A stretch of 36,002 nucleotides of DNA, from positions 1-36,002 of the forward strand of contig SLDS01000155.1 of the NCBI GenBank assembly GCA_007125175.1. Direction: 5' to 3'. This DNA is from Flavobacteriales bacterium. Lineage in GTDB: Bacteria > Bacteroidota > Bacteroidia > Flavobacteriales_D > Cryomorphaceae. Position numbers and translations under genes: made by a program. Positions 15,669-25,051 of the stretch are shown here, piece after piece. How positions within the stretch are numbered: the first letter of the stretch is position 1; every line of letters starts with the position of its first letter. The notes under the pieces are model-generated. The model had not been told where the DNA came from and did not search any database. It worked only from the letters and a program-made list of their open reading frames with translations.

Positions 15669-16208
15669 ATGAAATTCCACTTTCTCCTTGTTTTCAGTTT
15701 GCTGTGCGTGTTTTCGGCCCAAGCGCAGGAGTCTTCGGAAGCTCCGGTTTCAGCTGAGCGGCTAAAGAATGAGTTGAGGGTCAACCTCGCCTACACTCTT
15801 TTCGAAATCGCAGAGATCAATTACGAGCGCCTGATAGGCGATGAGATTGGTGTGGGGCTGGCTGCCAGCTATTGGTTTGGCGACGATTACGCCATCACTT
15901 ACATGTTTAATCCCTATTTCCGCTTCTATCCAGTTCCCTCTGCACGGGCAGCGACCTTTTTCATCGAAGGCAATGCAGGGATTGTTGGTGGGGTAGAGCA
16001 CAGCTACTTTCACAATGAGCACGGAACCTGGCTTCCGAGAAATACCGATGTGGTGCGCGGGGGTGCCGGTGTTGCGGCTGGGGCCAAATTTGTCTCCAAA
16101 GGCAATTTTGTGGCCGAGGCCTACCTTGGTCTTGGCAGGGTGTTCGGTGACTACAATTTTACGGAAGTCTACCCCCGTTTGGGCCTTACTTTTGGCAAGC
16201 GCTTTTGA
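15669..16208 (+). CDS. Small outer-membrane beta-barrel protein, DUF3575-like
   Basis: A 179-residue exported protein. The start at 15669 gives a clean signal peptide (MKFHFLLVFSLLCVFSAQA) cut before QESSEAP; the frame is open to 15522 but that extension has no signal features. The mature part alternates hydrophobic and polar residues as in a beta-barrel: LRVNLAYTLFEIAEINYERL, VGLAASYWF, YMFNPYFRFYPV, FFIEGNAGIVGG, GAGVAAGAKFV, VAEAYLGLGRVFG. It ends in LGLTFGKRF with a terminal aromatic, usual for outer-membrane insertion. The ELRVNLxYxxxEixxxxYERL opening resembles DUF3575 proteins of Bacteroidota. Function is not known for the family. It stands alone between the ATPase and exbB genes. Confidence 0.75.
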   Translation: MKFHFLLVFSLLCVFSAQAQESSEAPVSAERLKNELRVNLAYTLFEIAEINYERLIGDEIGVGLAASYWFGDDYAITYMFNPYFRFYPVPSARAATFFIEGNAGIVGGVEHSYFHNEHGTWLPRNTDVVRGGAGVAAGAKFVSKGNFVAEAYLGLGRVFGDYNFTEVYPRLGLTFGKRF

Positions 16209-16373
16209 TGGTCTAAGGCCTTAGCATTGCCAATGTTCCTATCGAAGCTCAGCTAATTGCACTGGGCAAGAATGACATTGTGTGCACCATCAAAGGAGCA
16301 ATTTCGTTTTTGCGGAAGCGTGGAGAAATACACAGCCTCGCCGCCGGAAGGGCTTAGGTCATGCCAATTTTTT

Positions 16374-16381
16374 TACTTTAG
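16374..16381 (+). promoter_or_regulatory. -7-like box of the exbB-exbD-exbD-tonB operon
   Basis: TACTTTAG preceded by a run of Ts, ending 28 bases before the exbB ATG. The octamer is identical to that upstream of the P-type ATPase. A matching -33 TTG is not evident. Confidence 0.4.
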
Positions 16382-16409
16382 TCAATCCTAAACAGGCAGA
16401 CTACTATCC

Positions 16410-17228
16410 ATGCAGAAATCCGACAACCTCCGCGGCACCCTATCCTCGGCTATGGGCATTGCCGTGATCGCTATCTCCTTGATTGTATCCTACTTCATTT
16501 ACCACAACATCCTCGGGCATCCTGATAATTTTGTGGGCGGAGATCCTGCCAATGAGCCTCTTGAAGGCAATTATCTCGGTGTGATTCACAAAGGCAGCAG
16601 CATCGTTATCTTGCAGATCGCCTTCATCATCATCCTTATCACCTACACCGTGGAGCGCGGCATCAATCTCTACCGGGCTGGAGGAAAGGGCCCTGTTCGG
16701 ACCTTTGCCGGAGAGGTGAAGTTGCTTCTGCTTCGGGAAGATTTTGATGCGATTGAGAAGTCTTGTGACAAGCAGCGTGGCTCTGTGGCCAATGTGGTTC
16801 GCAAAGGGCTGTCGGCCTTTCGGCAAATTCAGGACAGCGCCAGCCTGCGCCCGGAAGAACAGGCCTATAGACTGAAGCGTGAACTGGAAGAAGCTACTCA
16901 TCTTGAGTTGCCACATCTAGAAAGGAATATGGCTATCATCTCCACCATTGCTTCAGTTGCTACGCTGATTGGTCTCCTGGGTACGGTTACGGGTATGATA
17001 CGGGCTTTTTCGGCCTTGGCGAGGGCGGGTTCGCCCGATGCCGTGGGGCTGGCAGGAGGTATTTCGCAAGCTTTGGTTACCACCGCTCTGGGTATTGGCA
17101 CGGCCGCTTTGGCCATTGTGGTGTATAATTTTTACACCAACAAGATCGACAAGCTCACCTACGCCGCCGATGAAACCAATTATGCCCTGCTGAGCAGATT
17201 TAAGGAAGACCTAAGCTCCAAAAGCTAA
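16410..17228 (+). CDS. exbB: ExbB/TolQ/MotA-family proton channel protein
   Basis: A 272-residue inner-membrane protein, the channel scaffold of a TonB-type motor. Hydrophobic segments lie at about 14-34, 66-84, 172-194 and 220-240. The C-terminal half carries the family core: MAIISTIASVATLIGLLGTV, then TGMIRAFSALA and GGISQALVTTALGIGTAALA, the last two helices that surround the ExbD Asp. The N-terminal extension with an extra helix is common in Bacteroidota ExbB. The exbD gene follows after 2 bases. With ExbD and TonB it uses the proton gradient to power outer-membrane receptors. No receptor is encoded in the window, so it probably serves receptors elsewhere. Confidence 0.93.
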   Translation: MQKSDNLRGTLSSAMGIAVIAISLIVSYFIYHNILGHPDNFVGGDPANEPLEGNYLGVIHKGSSIVILQIAFIIILITYTVERGINLYRAGGKGPVRTFAGEVKLLLLREDFDAIEKSCDKQRGSVANVVRKGLSAFRQIQDSASLRPEEQAYRLKRELEEATHLELPHLERNMAIISTIASVATLIGLLGTVTGMIRAFSALARAGSPDAVGLAGGISQALVTTALGIGTAALAIVVYNFYTNKIDKLTYAADETNYALLSRFKEDLSSKS

Positions 17229-17230
17229 GC

Positions 17231-17833
17231 ATGCCCAAGCTCCGGAACATACGCAAGAAGCCGAAGCTGGACATGAATCCCATGGTGGATATGGCATTCC
17301 TCTTGGTGAGCTTTTTCATGATGACCACCACCTTCAAAGCTGAGCTGCCCGAGGAGGTGCGCATACCACCGTCGAGTTCGGAGGTGAAGCTACCGGAAAA
17401 GGCCCTCTGCACCATAAGCTTGAGTGCCGATGGAAGGGTCTTTATAAGCCTTGACAACAAATTTGAGCGCAAGCGGGTGCTCGACGCTGTGGGAGCTCAT
17501 TATGGGCTGCAATTTACCGATGATCAGCGGAGGGCATTTGCCTTGCTGGGTGGTGTGGGTGTGGCAATGGCTGATTTGCCAGCCCTCCTCGATGCCCGTA
17601 TGCGCGGCGAGCCTTTTCAGCAAATGGGTATTCCGCTCGGCGAGGGAGGTGAACTTCGGCAATGGCTGCTCACCGCGCGCATGGTCAACCCACGCCTGCG
17701 ATTTGCCATCAATGCCGATGCACGTGCAAAGTATCCCGAAATGAATGAGCTGATAGAGACATTGCGCGACCTCAATATCACCCGATTCAGCATTGTAACC
17801 GATCTCAAGAGCTCCTATGCTGCCGCCGATTGA
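17231..17833 (+). CDS. exbD: ExbD-family biopolymer transport protein (first copy)
   Basis: A 200-residue protein with a short basic cytoplasmic start, then DMNPMVDMAFLLVSFFMM, a single membrane helix carrying the conserved channel Asp (PMVD, residue 20). The periplasmic domain ends with FAINADARAKYPEMNELIET followed by LRDLNITRFSIVTDL, the classic ExbD fold. It is longer than E. coli ExbD (141) because of an insertion of about 55 residues before the last sheet. Insertions of this kind are frequent in Bacteroidota ExbD proteins, so I do not treat it as abnormal. It starts 2 bases after exbB and overlaps the second exbD by 17 bases. Confidence 0.92.
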   Translation: MPKLRNIRKKPKLDMNPMVDMAFLLVSFFMMTTTFKAELPEEVRIPPSSSEVKLPEKALCTISLSADGRVFISLDNKFERKRVLDAVGAHYGLQFTDDQRRAFALLGGVGVAMADLPALLDARMRGEPFQQMGIPLGEGGELRQWLLTARMVNPRLRFAINADARAKYPEMNELIETLRDLNITRFSIVTDLKSSYAAAD

Positions 17834-18353
17834 AGAAATAGAAGTGGAGCGCATCCACGGCAGGGATAAGCAGGAGCGAAAGGCCTCGGCAAGGGATATC
17901 GATGTGGATATGAATCCAATGGTCGACCTCGCCTTCCTTTTGCTCACATTCTTCATGCTGGCCACTACTTTCAGCAAGCCACAAGCCATGGAATTGCTGG
18001 TTCCCGCCAAGCCCGATGAAGAGGAGCTTGAGCGGGAGACACCTGTTCGCGAGAGCCTCACGATAAGCCTCGTACTGCTCGAAGACAAGATTGTGCGGTA
18101 TCGCGGCATCAGCGATCCCGAAACTTTTGACATGCCATATGACAATGGCCCCTTGCGGGAATTTCTGCTGGGCGCAATGGCCGAGATTGATGGACTGGTA
18201 GTCTTGGTAAAACCCCTGCCCGAAAGCAATGTAGAGCATCTTGTCACGGTCTTGGATGCCCTCAATGTAACCAATGTGCAACGCTATGCCCTGGCCGAGC
18301 CTTCGGACTTTGACCAGACACTTTCATCGGCCATCCAAATCGAAGAACCGTGA
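17817..18353 (+). CDS. exbD: ExbD-family biopolymer transport protein (second copy)
   Basis: A 178-residue paralogue of the preceding protein, with the same membrane motif (DMNPMVDLAFLLLTFFML, Asp in PMVD) after an acidic/basic N-terminal segment of about 30 residues. The periplasmic part ends LVVLVKPLPESNVEHLVTVL, then DALNVTNVQRYALAEPS. Sequence similarity to the first copy outside the helix is low, so the pair is probably functionally distinct. ExbD acts as a dimer inside the ExbB pentamer, so a heterodimer is plausible. It begins inside the first exbD gene (17-base overlap) and its TGA overlaps the tonB GTG by 4 bases, implying translational coupling. Confidence 0.9.
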   Translation: MLPPIEEIEVERIHGRDKQERKASARDIDVDMNPMVDLAFLLLTFFMLATTFSKPQAMELLVPAKPDEEELERETPVRESLTISLVLLEDKIVRYRGISDPETFDMPYDNGPLREFLLGAMAEIDGLVVLVKPLPESNVEHLVTVLDALNVTNVQRYALAEPSDFDQTLSSAIQIEEP

Positions 18354-19114
18354 GCGCAGCACGACCAAGATATGGAGCTGAAGAGCTGGAGGCCCGTTAT
18401 TTCTCATCTGCTTCCCTGTCTTTTGGCATTGCATTGGCCCTTGTGCTGCTTGTGGTGGCATATCCCTACATTCGGCATTTGCTGGAGCGCCCCGGCGAGG
18501 AGAAGATCACCACCGAAGCCACCCGGGTCATAAACTATTCGGAATTGCAGGCGCCGCCGCCCATAGAGCTAGAGCGGCGCATACCGGAGCCTGTGGAGGC
18601 TCCGCCCAAGGCCAAGACAGTGCGTTTTCTGCAGCCCGTAGCCAAAGCCGATGATGAGGTGCCCGAGGAGACCATGCCCACAAGGGACGAATTACAGGAT
18701 GCCTTGATCGGCACACAGGATGTAGAAGGGGTGGACAGCATCTTCGTAGAACAGACTGAACTTATTGTACAGCCCGAGCCTGTGGAGGAGAAGCCCTCTG
18801 AAATATTCGACTTTGTGGAGGTGATGCCAGAGTTTGTGGGGGGTGAAGATGCTTTTCGCAAATACTTGTTGAGCAATCTGCGTTACCCGGGCGTGGCCCG
18901 CGAGGCAGAGATTCAGGGAAGGGTTTTTATTTCATTTGTGATCGAGCGGGATGGAAGCATCACCGAGGTGCAGGTGGTGAGGAGTGTGCATCCCCTGCTG
19001 GATGATGAGGCTGTGCGCGTGATCTCGGCCATGCCACCATGGGTGCCGGGCATGCAGCAGAGCGAGACAGTCCGTGTGCGTTTTACCCTGCCAGTCACTT
19101 TTCAGCTGAGGTAG
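18350..19114 (+). CDS. tonB: TonB-family energy transducer
   Basis: A 254-residue protein anchored by one helix (about residues 20-40, SFGIALALVLLVVAYPYI). A Pro/Glu-rich periplasmic spacer (about 60-165, APPPIELERRIPEPVEAPP) follows, then a C-terminal TonB domain: VMPEFVGGEDAFRKYLLSNL, RYPGVAREAEIQGRVFISFV, ERDGSITEVQVVRSV, and WVPGMQQSETVRVRFTLPV. It transmits ExbB/ExbD energy to TonB-dependent outer-membrane receptors. The start is GTG 18350 overlapping the exbD stop as GTGA. It is the last gene of the four-gene operon; 220 bases follow before the next gene. Confidence 0.93.
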   Translation: MSAARPRYGAEELEARYFSSASLSFGIALALVLLVVAYPYIRHLLERPGEEKITTEATRVINYSELQAPPPIELERRIPEPVEAPPKAKTVRFLQPVAKADDEVPEETMPTRDELQDALIGTQDVEGVDSIFVEQTELIVQPEPVEEKPSEIFDFVEVMPEFVGGEDAFRKYLLSNLRYPGVAREAEIQGRVFISFVIERDGSITEVQVVRSVHPLLDDEAVRVISAMPPWVPGMQQSETVRVRFTLPVTFQLR

Positions 19115-19219
19115 GCCATTGAAGCCACCCATGCAGCGACCTGTCTCGCAACAAGTGGCCATAAGGCATCGAGTATACAACCTTGCGGCTTTTGCCCTTG
19201 CATGAAGCCTTGTTTGGCC

Positions 19220-19250
19220 TTGCATCCAAAGCTTTCAGGGGCTATATTTG
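19220..19250 (+). promoter_or_regulatory. Promoter of the CotH-domain protein gene
   Basis: This is the best promoter in the window. TTG (19220-19222) is followed after 20 bases by TATATTTG (19243-19250), a full match to the Bacteroidota -33 TTG / -7 TAnnTTTG pattern. Transcription would start near 19257, leaving a leader of about 78 bases before ATG 19335. I see no recognisable structure in that leader. Confidence 0.65.
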
Positions 19251-19334
19251 TGTCTTATCTCAAAATTAACCCCAGTTCAAGCCAATGTTAATTCTGCGAT
19301 TTTGCATGGCTTGGCTGTATTCATTTAACCGATC

Positions 19335-22300
19335 ATGAGGAGATTAATTACCTTTACCGCAGGTGCCCTGTTTCTTGCGGCTGGCGCTACTGCGCAAATT
19401 TCCAATCAGGTGACGGCAGCGCAAAGCGCAAAAGACCGTCCAAGTCCGCAACACGACAAGACCGGAGAGAGCGAGGAGCTCATCGAACTTCGCAATGCTC
19501 ACGAGCGTGTTTTTCAAAATGCGGATGGCTCCCTCACCCGCGCGCAGTCATCCACACCTCTGCACTATCTCGACGAGGAAGGTCGCTGGCAAAGTCTGGA
19601 TTACAGCCTGGCTCCGGCAGCCGGATTGGCGAGCACCTATCACTATCCAGCCCAGCGTCCGCGCATTGCAATAGATGCAGCCAATGGCAGCTTGCAATTT
19701 TTCGACGATGTAGCCGATGATGAGAAGCCCAGGGCGATGTACCGCGTACTGAGCCGGTCGCAAAAGGTAATCAATGCATATGGAGAAGTATTGCCCGGAT
19801 CAGAGGTGCCCGCTAAGTGGGAGTCCCCTGTGATAGAGGCGGATCGGGTGCTAATCCCAAATGTTTTTGAATACAGCAGCTTCGAGCTCGAATTGGGAAA
19901 AGGCCACTTGAAGACTTCTTACATCCTGGAGGCCGAACCCTTGATGGATCCCGATGCAGCCTTTTTGCTGTATCAGGAAAGGGTAGAATTACCCCAAGAT
20001 TGGAGTATCCGTCCTATGCCAGGCGAAAGCGATGCCAGCATCCAGGGACATGAGCAGCTGGGCCTTTACAATGCCAAAGGGGAGCTCAAATCCATCTTTG
20101 CCCGGCCAGTGTACAGCGATGCATCTCAGCAAGAGCCGGAAGACCTTACCCTCAATGGCCACAGCCGCCCGGGACCCAAGGGCATCGAAGCCGATAGAGA
20201 AGATGCACTTTTCTTTGGTTCTTACCTTCTGGAAAAGGAAGCTGATGGCACCTACAGCATTGGGATGTACGTACCCGCCGAATGGCTCAAGGAAAATCGC
20301 GTATACCCTGTGGTGATTGATCCTGTCGTGGTATTCACCGACGACACCCCTTTGAACACCTGCTTTTTTCCCAATTACGAATCTGGTTCATCTGTTGTAT
20401 CGGTTCCCGCAGGCGACATCGTTACAGCCACCTATTTGGAGTGGGAATTTGTAGCGACATCCGGTACCAGCGCCTGGATGGCTGATCAGCGCTCTTACAT
20501 CGAAGGGCCCGCTGGCACTACAAGTGTTTTTTCCGGGACAGGCAATACCGCCGGAACCCAGCAGTACAGCACCACTGCTGCTATCGCCAATGGGGTATCC
20601 TCGGGAAGCGTTGAATACGTGTGGTATGCTTCCCGGGTATGGGGCAATGAATCCAGCGGCTGCAATGCCACCTTCAATTTCATCAGCCAGCGCTATATTG
20701 AAGTAACCTACTTCGACGAACTTGAGGTGGGTGAGGGAGACATTCTCGTCAATGAATACACGGCATCCAACCGTTTCGTAAGCGATCAATTTGGAAATTA
20801 TGAAGATCTCGTCGAGCTCTACAACAATTCATCAAACTTCGTGGATATTGGAGGCTATTATCTCAGCGACAATCCCAATAACCCTACGAAGTGGGAGTTT
20901 CCGCCTTTTCTCATTCCTCCGGGAGGCTTCCTCACGGTATATTGCTCGGGGAGGGATGGCCTCGTAAATGGAGAAATGCATGCCGGCTTTCGGCTCTCTC
21001 AGCTCGACGATGAGTATGTGATACTCAGCAATCCTGCCGGAGAGGTGCTCGAGTCTTACCCCCTTTGGATTACCCAGAATGGCCATTCTTACGGGCGTGT
21101 TTTTGACGGAGCAGAAGAGTGGGGGGTGAGTCCATCACCTACCATTGGTTCCAGCAATGGAATGCACTTTGAGGGCTACACATCCACCCCTCAAATATCT
21201 ATGGAGGCGGGTTACTATCCCGGAGCGATCAGCGTGAGCATCACGGCCGAGCCAGGCGAAGATATCCGTTACACCACAAATGGCAACGAGCCAACAGCTT
21301 CTTCACCGCTTTACACCGGATCTATCAACATCTCGGAGACCACAGTGCTTCGCGCCAGGGCTTTTGACCCCAGCAACCTCAAGTTACCGGGCTTCATGGA
21401 GACCAATACCTACTTCATCAACGACAACAGTTCTTTGCCCGTATTCTCCTTTAGTGGTGATTTGCTGCCCACTCTATTTGGGGGAACCCAGATCGAGCCC
21501 CTTGGTGCGGTGGAATTCTTTGACGCTGATGGGCAGTTGATCGACGAGAGCTATTGCGATTTCAACAAGCACGGAAATGACAGTTGGAGCTACCCACAAC
21601 GCGGAGTGGATTTCATATCCAGAGATGAGTTTGGATACAATGATGAGCTGCGCCACACCTTTTTTCCGACCAAGGAACGCGGAGAATTTCAGCGCCTCAT
21701 GGTAAAGGCTGCCGCCAATGACAATTACCCATTTGAGAGCGGCGGCGCCCACATCCGGGACTCCTACATACAGTCATTTTCCCAGCTTACCGACCTCGAG
21801 CTCGATGAGCGCTCCTCCCTGAATTGCCTCGTGTATGTAAATGGCGAGTACTGGGGTGTGTACGACTTGCGTGAAAAGGTGGATGACAATGACTTCACCC
21901 GTTTCTATTACGATCAACGCAGGAAATACAAAGGCAGCGAAGAGTACGTGCAATTTCTCAAAACATGGGGAGGCACCCAAGCCAAGTACGGAGAGCAAAG
22001 GGCCATAAACGATTGGAACTCCATCCGCAATTTCGTGCTGCAAAATGATATGGGCGATGAGTCCAACTATCAAATAGCCGAAGAAGCACTGGACTTCACC
22101 AGTATCATCGACCATTTTGTATCCAATAGCTTTATCGTATCACGCGATTGGCTCAATTACAATACCGGCTGGTGGCGCGGTCTGGATCCCTCCGGAGAGG
22201 CTCAAAAATGGCGCTACATTATGTGGGATATGGAGGCGGCCTTTGGGCATTATACCAATTGGACCGGCCTGCCCAACCCCGGCGTGACAGCCCCTCCCTG

Positions 22301-24989
22301 CCAGGCAGAAAATCTTACGGTGGGCAATGGCCACGCGCAAATGCTCAAGAAGTTGATTGATGAGAATCCCGAAATGCGACGAAGGTATGTGACCCGATAC
22401 ATTGACTTGCTCAACACCAAATTTTCCGAAGAGAATCTCTTGCACGTACTCGACAGCATGGTGGCGGTGATAGCCCCGGAGATGCCCCGTCAAATCAATC
22501 GTTGGGGTGGCAACGTAGCCCAATGGGAGGCCAATGTGGAGACCCTGCGCGATTGGATTTCTGATCGCTGTGATTTCATGGTAGGTGGCTTGGCTGATTG
22601 CTACGACCTCACCGGGCCCTATGATATCACTTTCCAGGTGGAGCCTGCCGGTAGCGGACGCATCAAGATGAATTCAGAATGGCTCAATGAAGATATGTTT
22701 GAAGCCTTCCTCTACGGAAATATCGAGACCATCCTCGAGCCGGAGGGCATTGGACCATATCAGTTCAGCCATTGGGAGGTGAGCAACCATACCTTTGAGT
22801 CGCTTAGCGATTCTGTGCTGATTCAGGTTTTGTTTTCGGATGATGCCACGGTTACGGCCCATTTCTTCAATGACGATGACAGCCAGCTTACCGAAACCTT
22901 CGCTCTGCACTATTGGCATTTTAACCAACTCGACGGTGAGCCGCTGAGCATTTTGGCCGACAGCAGCATTGTGCCCATTGGCAGCATCAGCTATCCGGGA
23001 TCGGGCGATGGCTATATGGACGACGTGAATGATGGCAGCTCTCTGAATTTGCTCTACGAGGAAGAACCCGGCAGGGGTCTGCGTGTGCGCAATCCAAGTG
23101 ATAAGCGCCACCTGCTCATTGAGGCGCCCACCACAGGCTATGAGAACATCAAGTTGCAATATGCCGTGAAAAGAACAAACAATGGAGCCACCCAGCAAAC
23201 CATCAGCTACCGCACGGAGGAAGAGGGAGGTTTTACCGTCTTTGATAGCCTCACGGTCACTACAGATTATCTGCTGCAGGAATTTGATTTCAGCGCTATA
23301 AGCGAAGTAGCCGACAATCCCCACTTTGCGGTGCGGATCGACTTTGGTGGAGAGAATGCATCCGGCAGCAGCGGCAACAACCGCTTTGACAACATCAGCT
23401 TTACAGGCACCTTGCCTGGTGAAGAATTGCTGTCATATTTGGCACTTGCTCAAGAGGACTTTGCCTTTAATGCTTGGCCTGCATCATCCACAGCGGGATT
23501 CTATCCCGACTTCATGCGCTTCCACTGGAGCCTCAATCCGAGCAGCGCCGAGTACGATGTATTTGCTGATGCGACCGGCTTGTACGATTGCAGCTACGAC
23601 AAGACCAACCGTCCCCGCTTTATCGGCCTTGGTGATGATGGGTTCGCATTTCTCACCACGGGCAATCCGCAGTTTAATGACTGCAATAGCGGTGATGCTT
23701 CGCCCGGACGCTATGTGGGATCGGCCAGCATTGCGCTCAATACCGAGGGTGTTGCGGTGGCTACCGCCCAATGGGTGGCGGGTATCGTCACGGAGGGTGC
23801 ACGTCAATTTGCCGTAAGGCTCCAATACCGATTGGGCAATACAGGCCCCTACATGGATGTAGATGCACCAACGGTTTACTCGTCCGAAGGAAAGACAGAA
23901 GGCCACAGTGAGCAATTCAATATTTCCTTGCCCGCTGAGCTTCTCGGGCAGCCCACGCTGCAACTGCGCTTCGTTTACTATCAGGAAGCTGGTGAAAGTG
24001 GAAACCGCCCTCAGATGCGCATTGATGATGTATTGATCACCGCCACCGATCTCACCGGCGAATGCCTTGCGGATGGTGGCACCCTCGAGGCAGCGGGCAC
24101 ACGTAGCTTCTGCGTGGGCACGGGTACTCCTCAAGCCATATCAGTGCAGGCAGTTGGAGCCACTGGTATTTTCCAGCGATGGGGTCTCGTAAATGCTGCC
24201 GGCGATGTGCTCGAGGTACGCACGAACAATTCGCTCTTCAACCTCGACGCCTACCCACCCGGCAATTACAGCATTCGCTACATCCGCTTTGAGTCGGATG
24301 TATCGCTCAGCGCCCTGGCAGCCATCAGCAATATTTCCCAGATCAATCAACTGGAAGGCTGCTTCGGGGTATCCAGCAATGCCATCAATCTCTTTCTGCG
24401 CGATGAGCCCGATGGAGGAACCCTCACGGCCAGCAGTCCGACCACTGTCTGTGCCGATTCAGGCCCGGCATCTGTGGTGCAGCTCAGTGTAAGCGGCAAT
24501 ACAGGCGAGAATGGTGGCTTTGGCCTGGTGGCCCAAGGATCTCTGGATCTTTTGGCCATCAATACCACGGGCAACTTCAATATGAATGGTTTTGCTCCAG
24601 GTATCTATCTGGCACGGCACATGAGCTATCAGCAAGGGGTAAACCTCAGCGGCATCACTCAGGTGAATCAAGTTTCAGGTTGTTTTGATTTTTCAAATAT
24701 CGTGAACATCAATGTGGCGGCCTGTTTGCAAGCAACACTTACAGCAAGCCCTAATCCCACGAGCGACATTAGCCGTGTGCGCTACAGCGTACCGGAAGAT
24801 GGCTATACATTGCTCGAAGTTTACGACTTGAGCGGTCGCAGGGTGAGCCGACTCTGGGAGGGACAAAGTGTGGGCGGACAGGAGTATAGCCATGACTTCA
24901 ATGCAAGCAAGCTGCCCAATGGTGTCTATGTGATCCGCCTGCACACCAAGGATGATGTGCTACTTCACAAACTGGTTTTGGGCAGGTAG
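19335..24989 (+). CDS. T9SS-secreted multidomain protein with CotH kinase domain
   Basis: A 1884-residue secreted protein. Approximate order: signal peptide (1-20); N-terminal domain with VFQNADGSLTRAQSSTPLHY, then AEWLKENRVYPVVIDPVV (50-340); lamin-tail domain (467-575: NEYTASNRF, EDLVELYNN); chitobiase-type bracket domain (618-692: YTTNGNEPTASSPLYTG); CotH kinase-like domain (700-1090: GNDSWSYPQRGVDF, VYVNGEYWGVYDLREKVD, YIMWDMEAAFG); an InlB-repeat-like domain (1098-1180); two jelly-roll-like regions (1180-1570); two tandem Cys-containing repeats (1575-1797); and a T9SS type A sorting domain (1800-1884: SPNPTSDISRVRYSVPEDG, YDLSGRRVS, LPNGVYVIRL). CotH proteins are atypical secreted kinases, so an extracellular kinase or carbohydrate-associated role is possible. 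The metal motif reads D-M-E (Asp965, Glu967). It has its own promoter and is followed by a terminator. Confidence 0.9.
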   Translation: MRRLITFTAGALFLAAGATAQISNQVTAAQSAKDRPSPQHDKTGESEELIELRNAHERVFQNADGSLTRAQSSTPLHYLDEEGRWQSLDYSLAPAAGLASTYHYPAQRPRIAIDAANGSLQFFDDVADDEKPRAMYRVLSRSQKVINAYGEVLPGSEVPAKWESPVIEADRVLIPNVFEYSSFELELGKGHLKTSYILEAEPLMDPDAAFLLYQERVELPQDWSIRPMPGESDASIQGHEQLGLYNAKGELKSIFARPVYSDASQQEPEDLTLNGHSRPGPKGIEADREDALFFGSYLLEKEADGTYSIGMYVPAEWLKENRVYPVVIDPVVVFTDDTPLNTCFFPNYESGSSVVSVPAGDIVTATYLEWEFVATSGTSAWMADQRSYIEGPAGTTSVFSGTGNTAGTQQYSTTAAIANGVSSGSVEYVWYASRVWGNESSGCNATFNFISQRYIEVTYFDELEVGEGDILVNEYTASNRFVSDQFGNYEDLVELYNNSSNFVDIGGYYLSDNPNNPTKWEFPPFLIPPGGFLTVYCSGRDGLVNGEMHAGFRLSQLDDEYVILSNPAGEVLESYPLWITQNGHSYGRVFDGAEEWGVSPSPTIGSSNGMHFEGYTSTPQISMEAGYYPGAISVSITAEPGEDIRYTTNGNEPTASSPLYTGSINISETTVLRARAFDPSNLKLPGFMETNTYFINDNSSLPVFSFSGDLLPTLFGGTQIEPLGAVEFFDADGQLIDESYCDFNKHGNDSWSYPQRGVDFISRDEFGYNDELRHTFFPTKERGEFQRLMVKAAANDNYPFESGGAHIRDSYIQSFSQLTDLELDERSSLNCLVYVNGEYWGVYDLREKVDDNDFTRFYYDQRRKYKGSEEYVQFLKTWGGTQAKYGEQRAINDWNSIRNFVLQNDMGDESNYQIAEEALDFTSIIDHFVSNSFIVSRDWLNYNTGWWRGLDPSGEAQKWRYIMWDMEAAFGHYTNWTGLPNPGVTAPPCQAENLTVGNGHAQMLKKLIDENPEMRRRYVTRYIDLLNTKFSEENLLHVLDSMVAVIAPEMPRQINRWGGNVAQWEANVETLRDWISDRCDFMVGGLADCYDLTGPYDITFQVEPAGSGRIKMNSEWLNEDMFEAFLYGNIETILEPEGIGPYQFSHWEVSNHTFESLSDSVLIQVLFSDDATVTAHFFNDDDSQLTETFALHYWHFNQLDGEPLSILADSSIVPIGSISYPGSGDGYMDDVNDGSSLNLLYEEEPGRGLRVRNPSDKRHLLIEAPTTGYENIKLQYAVKRTNNGATQQTISYRTEEEGGFTVFDSLTVTTDYLLQEFDFSAISEVADNPHFAVRIDFGGENASGSSGNNRFDNISFTGTLPGEELLSYLALAQEDFAFNAWPASSTAGFYPDFMRFHWSLNPSSAEYDVFADATGLYDCSYDKTNRPRFIGLGDDGFAFLTTGNPQFNDCNSGDASPGRYVGSASIALNTEGVAVATAQWVAGIVTEGARQFAVRLQYRLGNTGPYMDVDAPTVYSSEGKTEGHSEQFNISLPAELLGQPTLQLRFVYYQEAGESGNRPQMRIDDVLITATDLTGECLADGGTLEAAGTRSFCVGTGTPQAISVQAVGATGIFQRWGLVNAAGDVLEVRTNNSLFNLDAYPPGNYSIRYIRFESDVSLSALAAISNISQINQLEGCFGVSSNAINLFLRDEPDGGTLTASSPTTVCADSGPASVVQLSVSGNTGENGGFGLVAQGSLDLLAINTTGNFNMNGFAPGIYLARHMSYQQGVNLSGITQVNQVSGCFDFSNIVNINVAACLQATLTASPNPTSDISRVRYSVPEDGYTLLEVYDLSGRRVSRLWEGQSVGGQEYSHDFNASKLPNGVYVIRLHTKDDVLLHKLVLGR
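24058..24720 (+). repeat. Two tandem protein repeats before the sorting domain of the CotH protein
   Basis: Residues about 1575-1687 and 1688-1797 are homologous units of about 110 residues. Each opens with DGGTL, has an early Cys (SFC / TVC), a central G-F/W-GL strand (RWGLVNAAGD, GFGLVAQGS), a P(P)GxYxxRxxxx strand, and a late CF (EGCFGVSS / SGCFDFSN). They differ enough that duplication is old. The Cys pairs could form disulfides outside the cell. Likely an immunoglobulin-like spacer holding the sorting domain. Confidence 0.75.
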
Positions 24990-25051
24990 GGTATTCTGAT
25001 TGGATAATTGAGCCTGGTAAGGCTGTGCAGGCCCGCAGCTTTCGGAAAATG

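Noticed and set aside
16213-16224. 12-bp palindrome CTAAGGCCTTAG after the outer-membrane barrel gene
   Set aside because: Short enough to be chance and no T-run follows.
17231-17833. Insertion in the first ExbD as a novel domain
   Set aside because: Insertions of this size at this place are common in Bacteroidota ExbD proteins.
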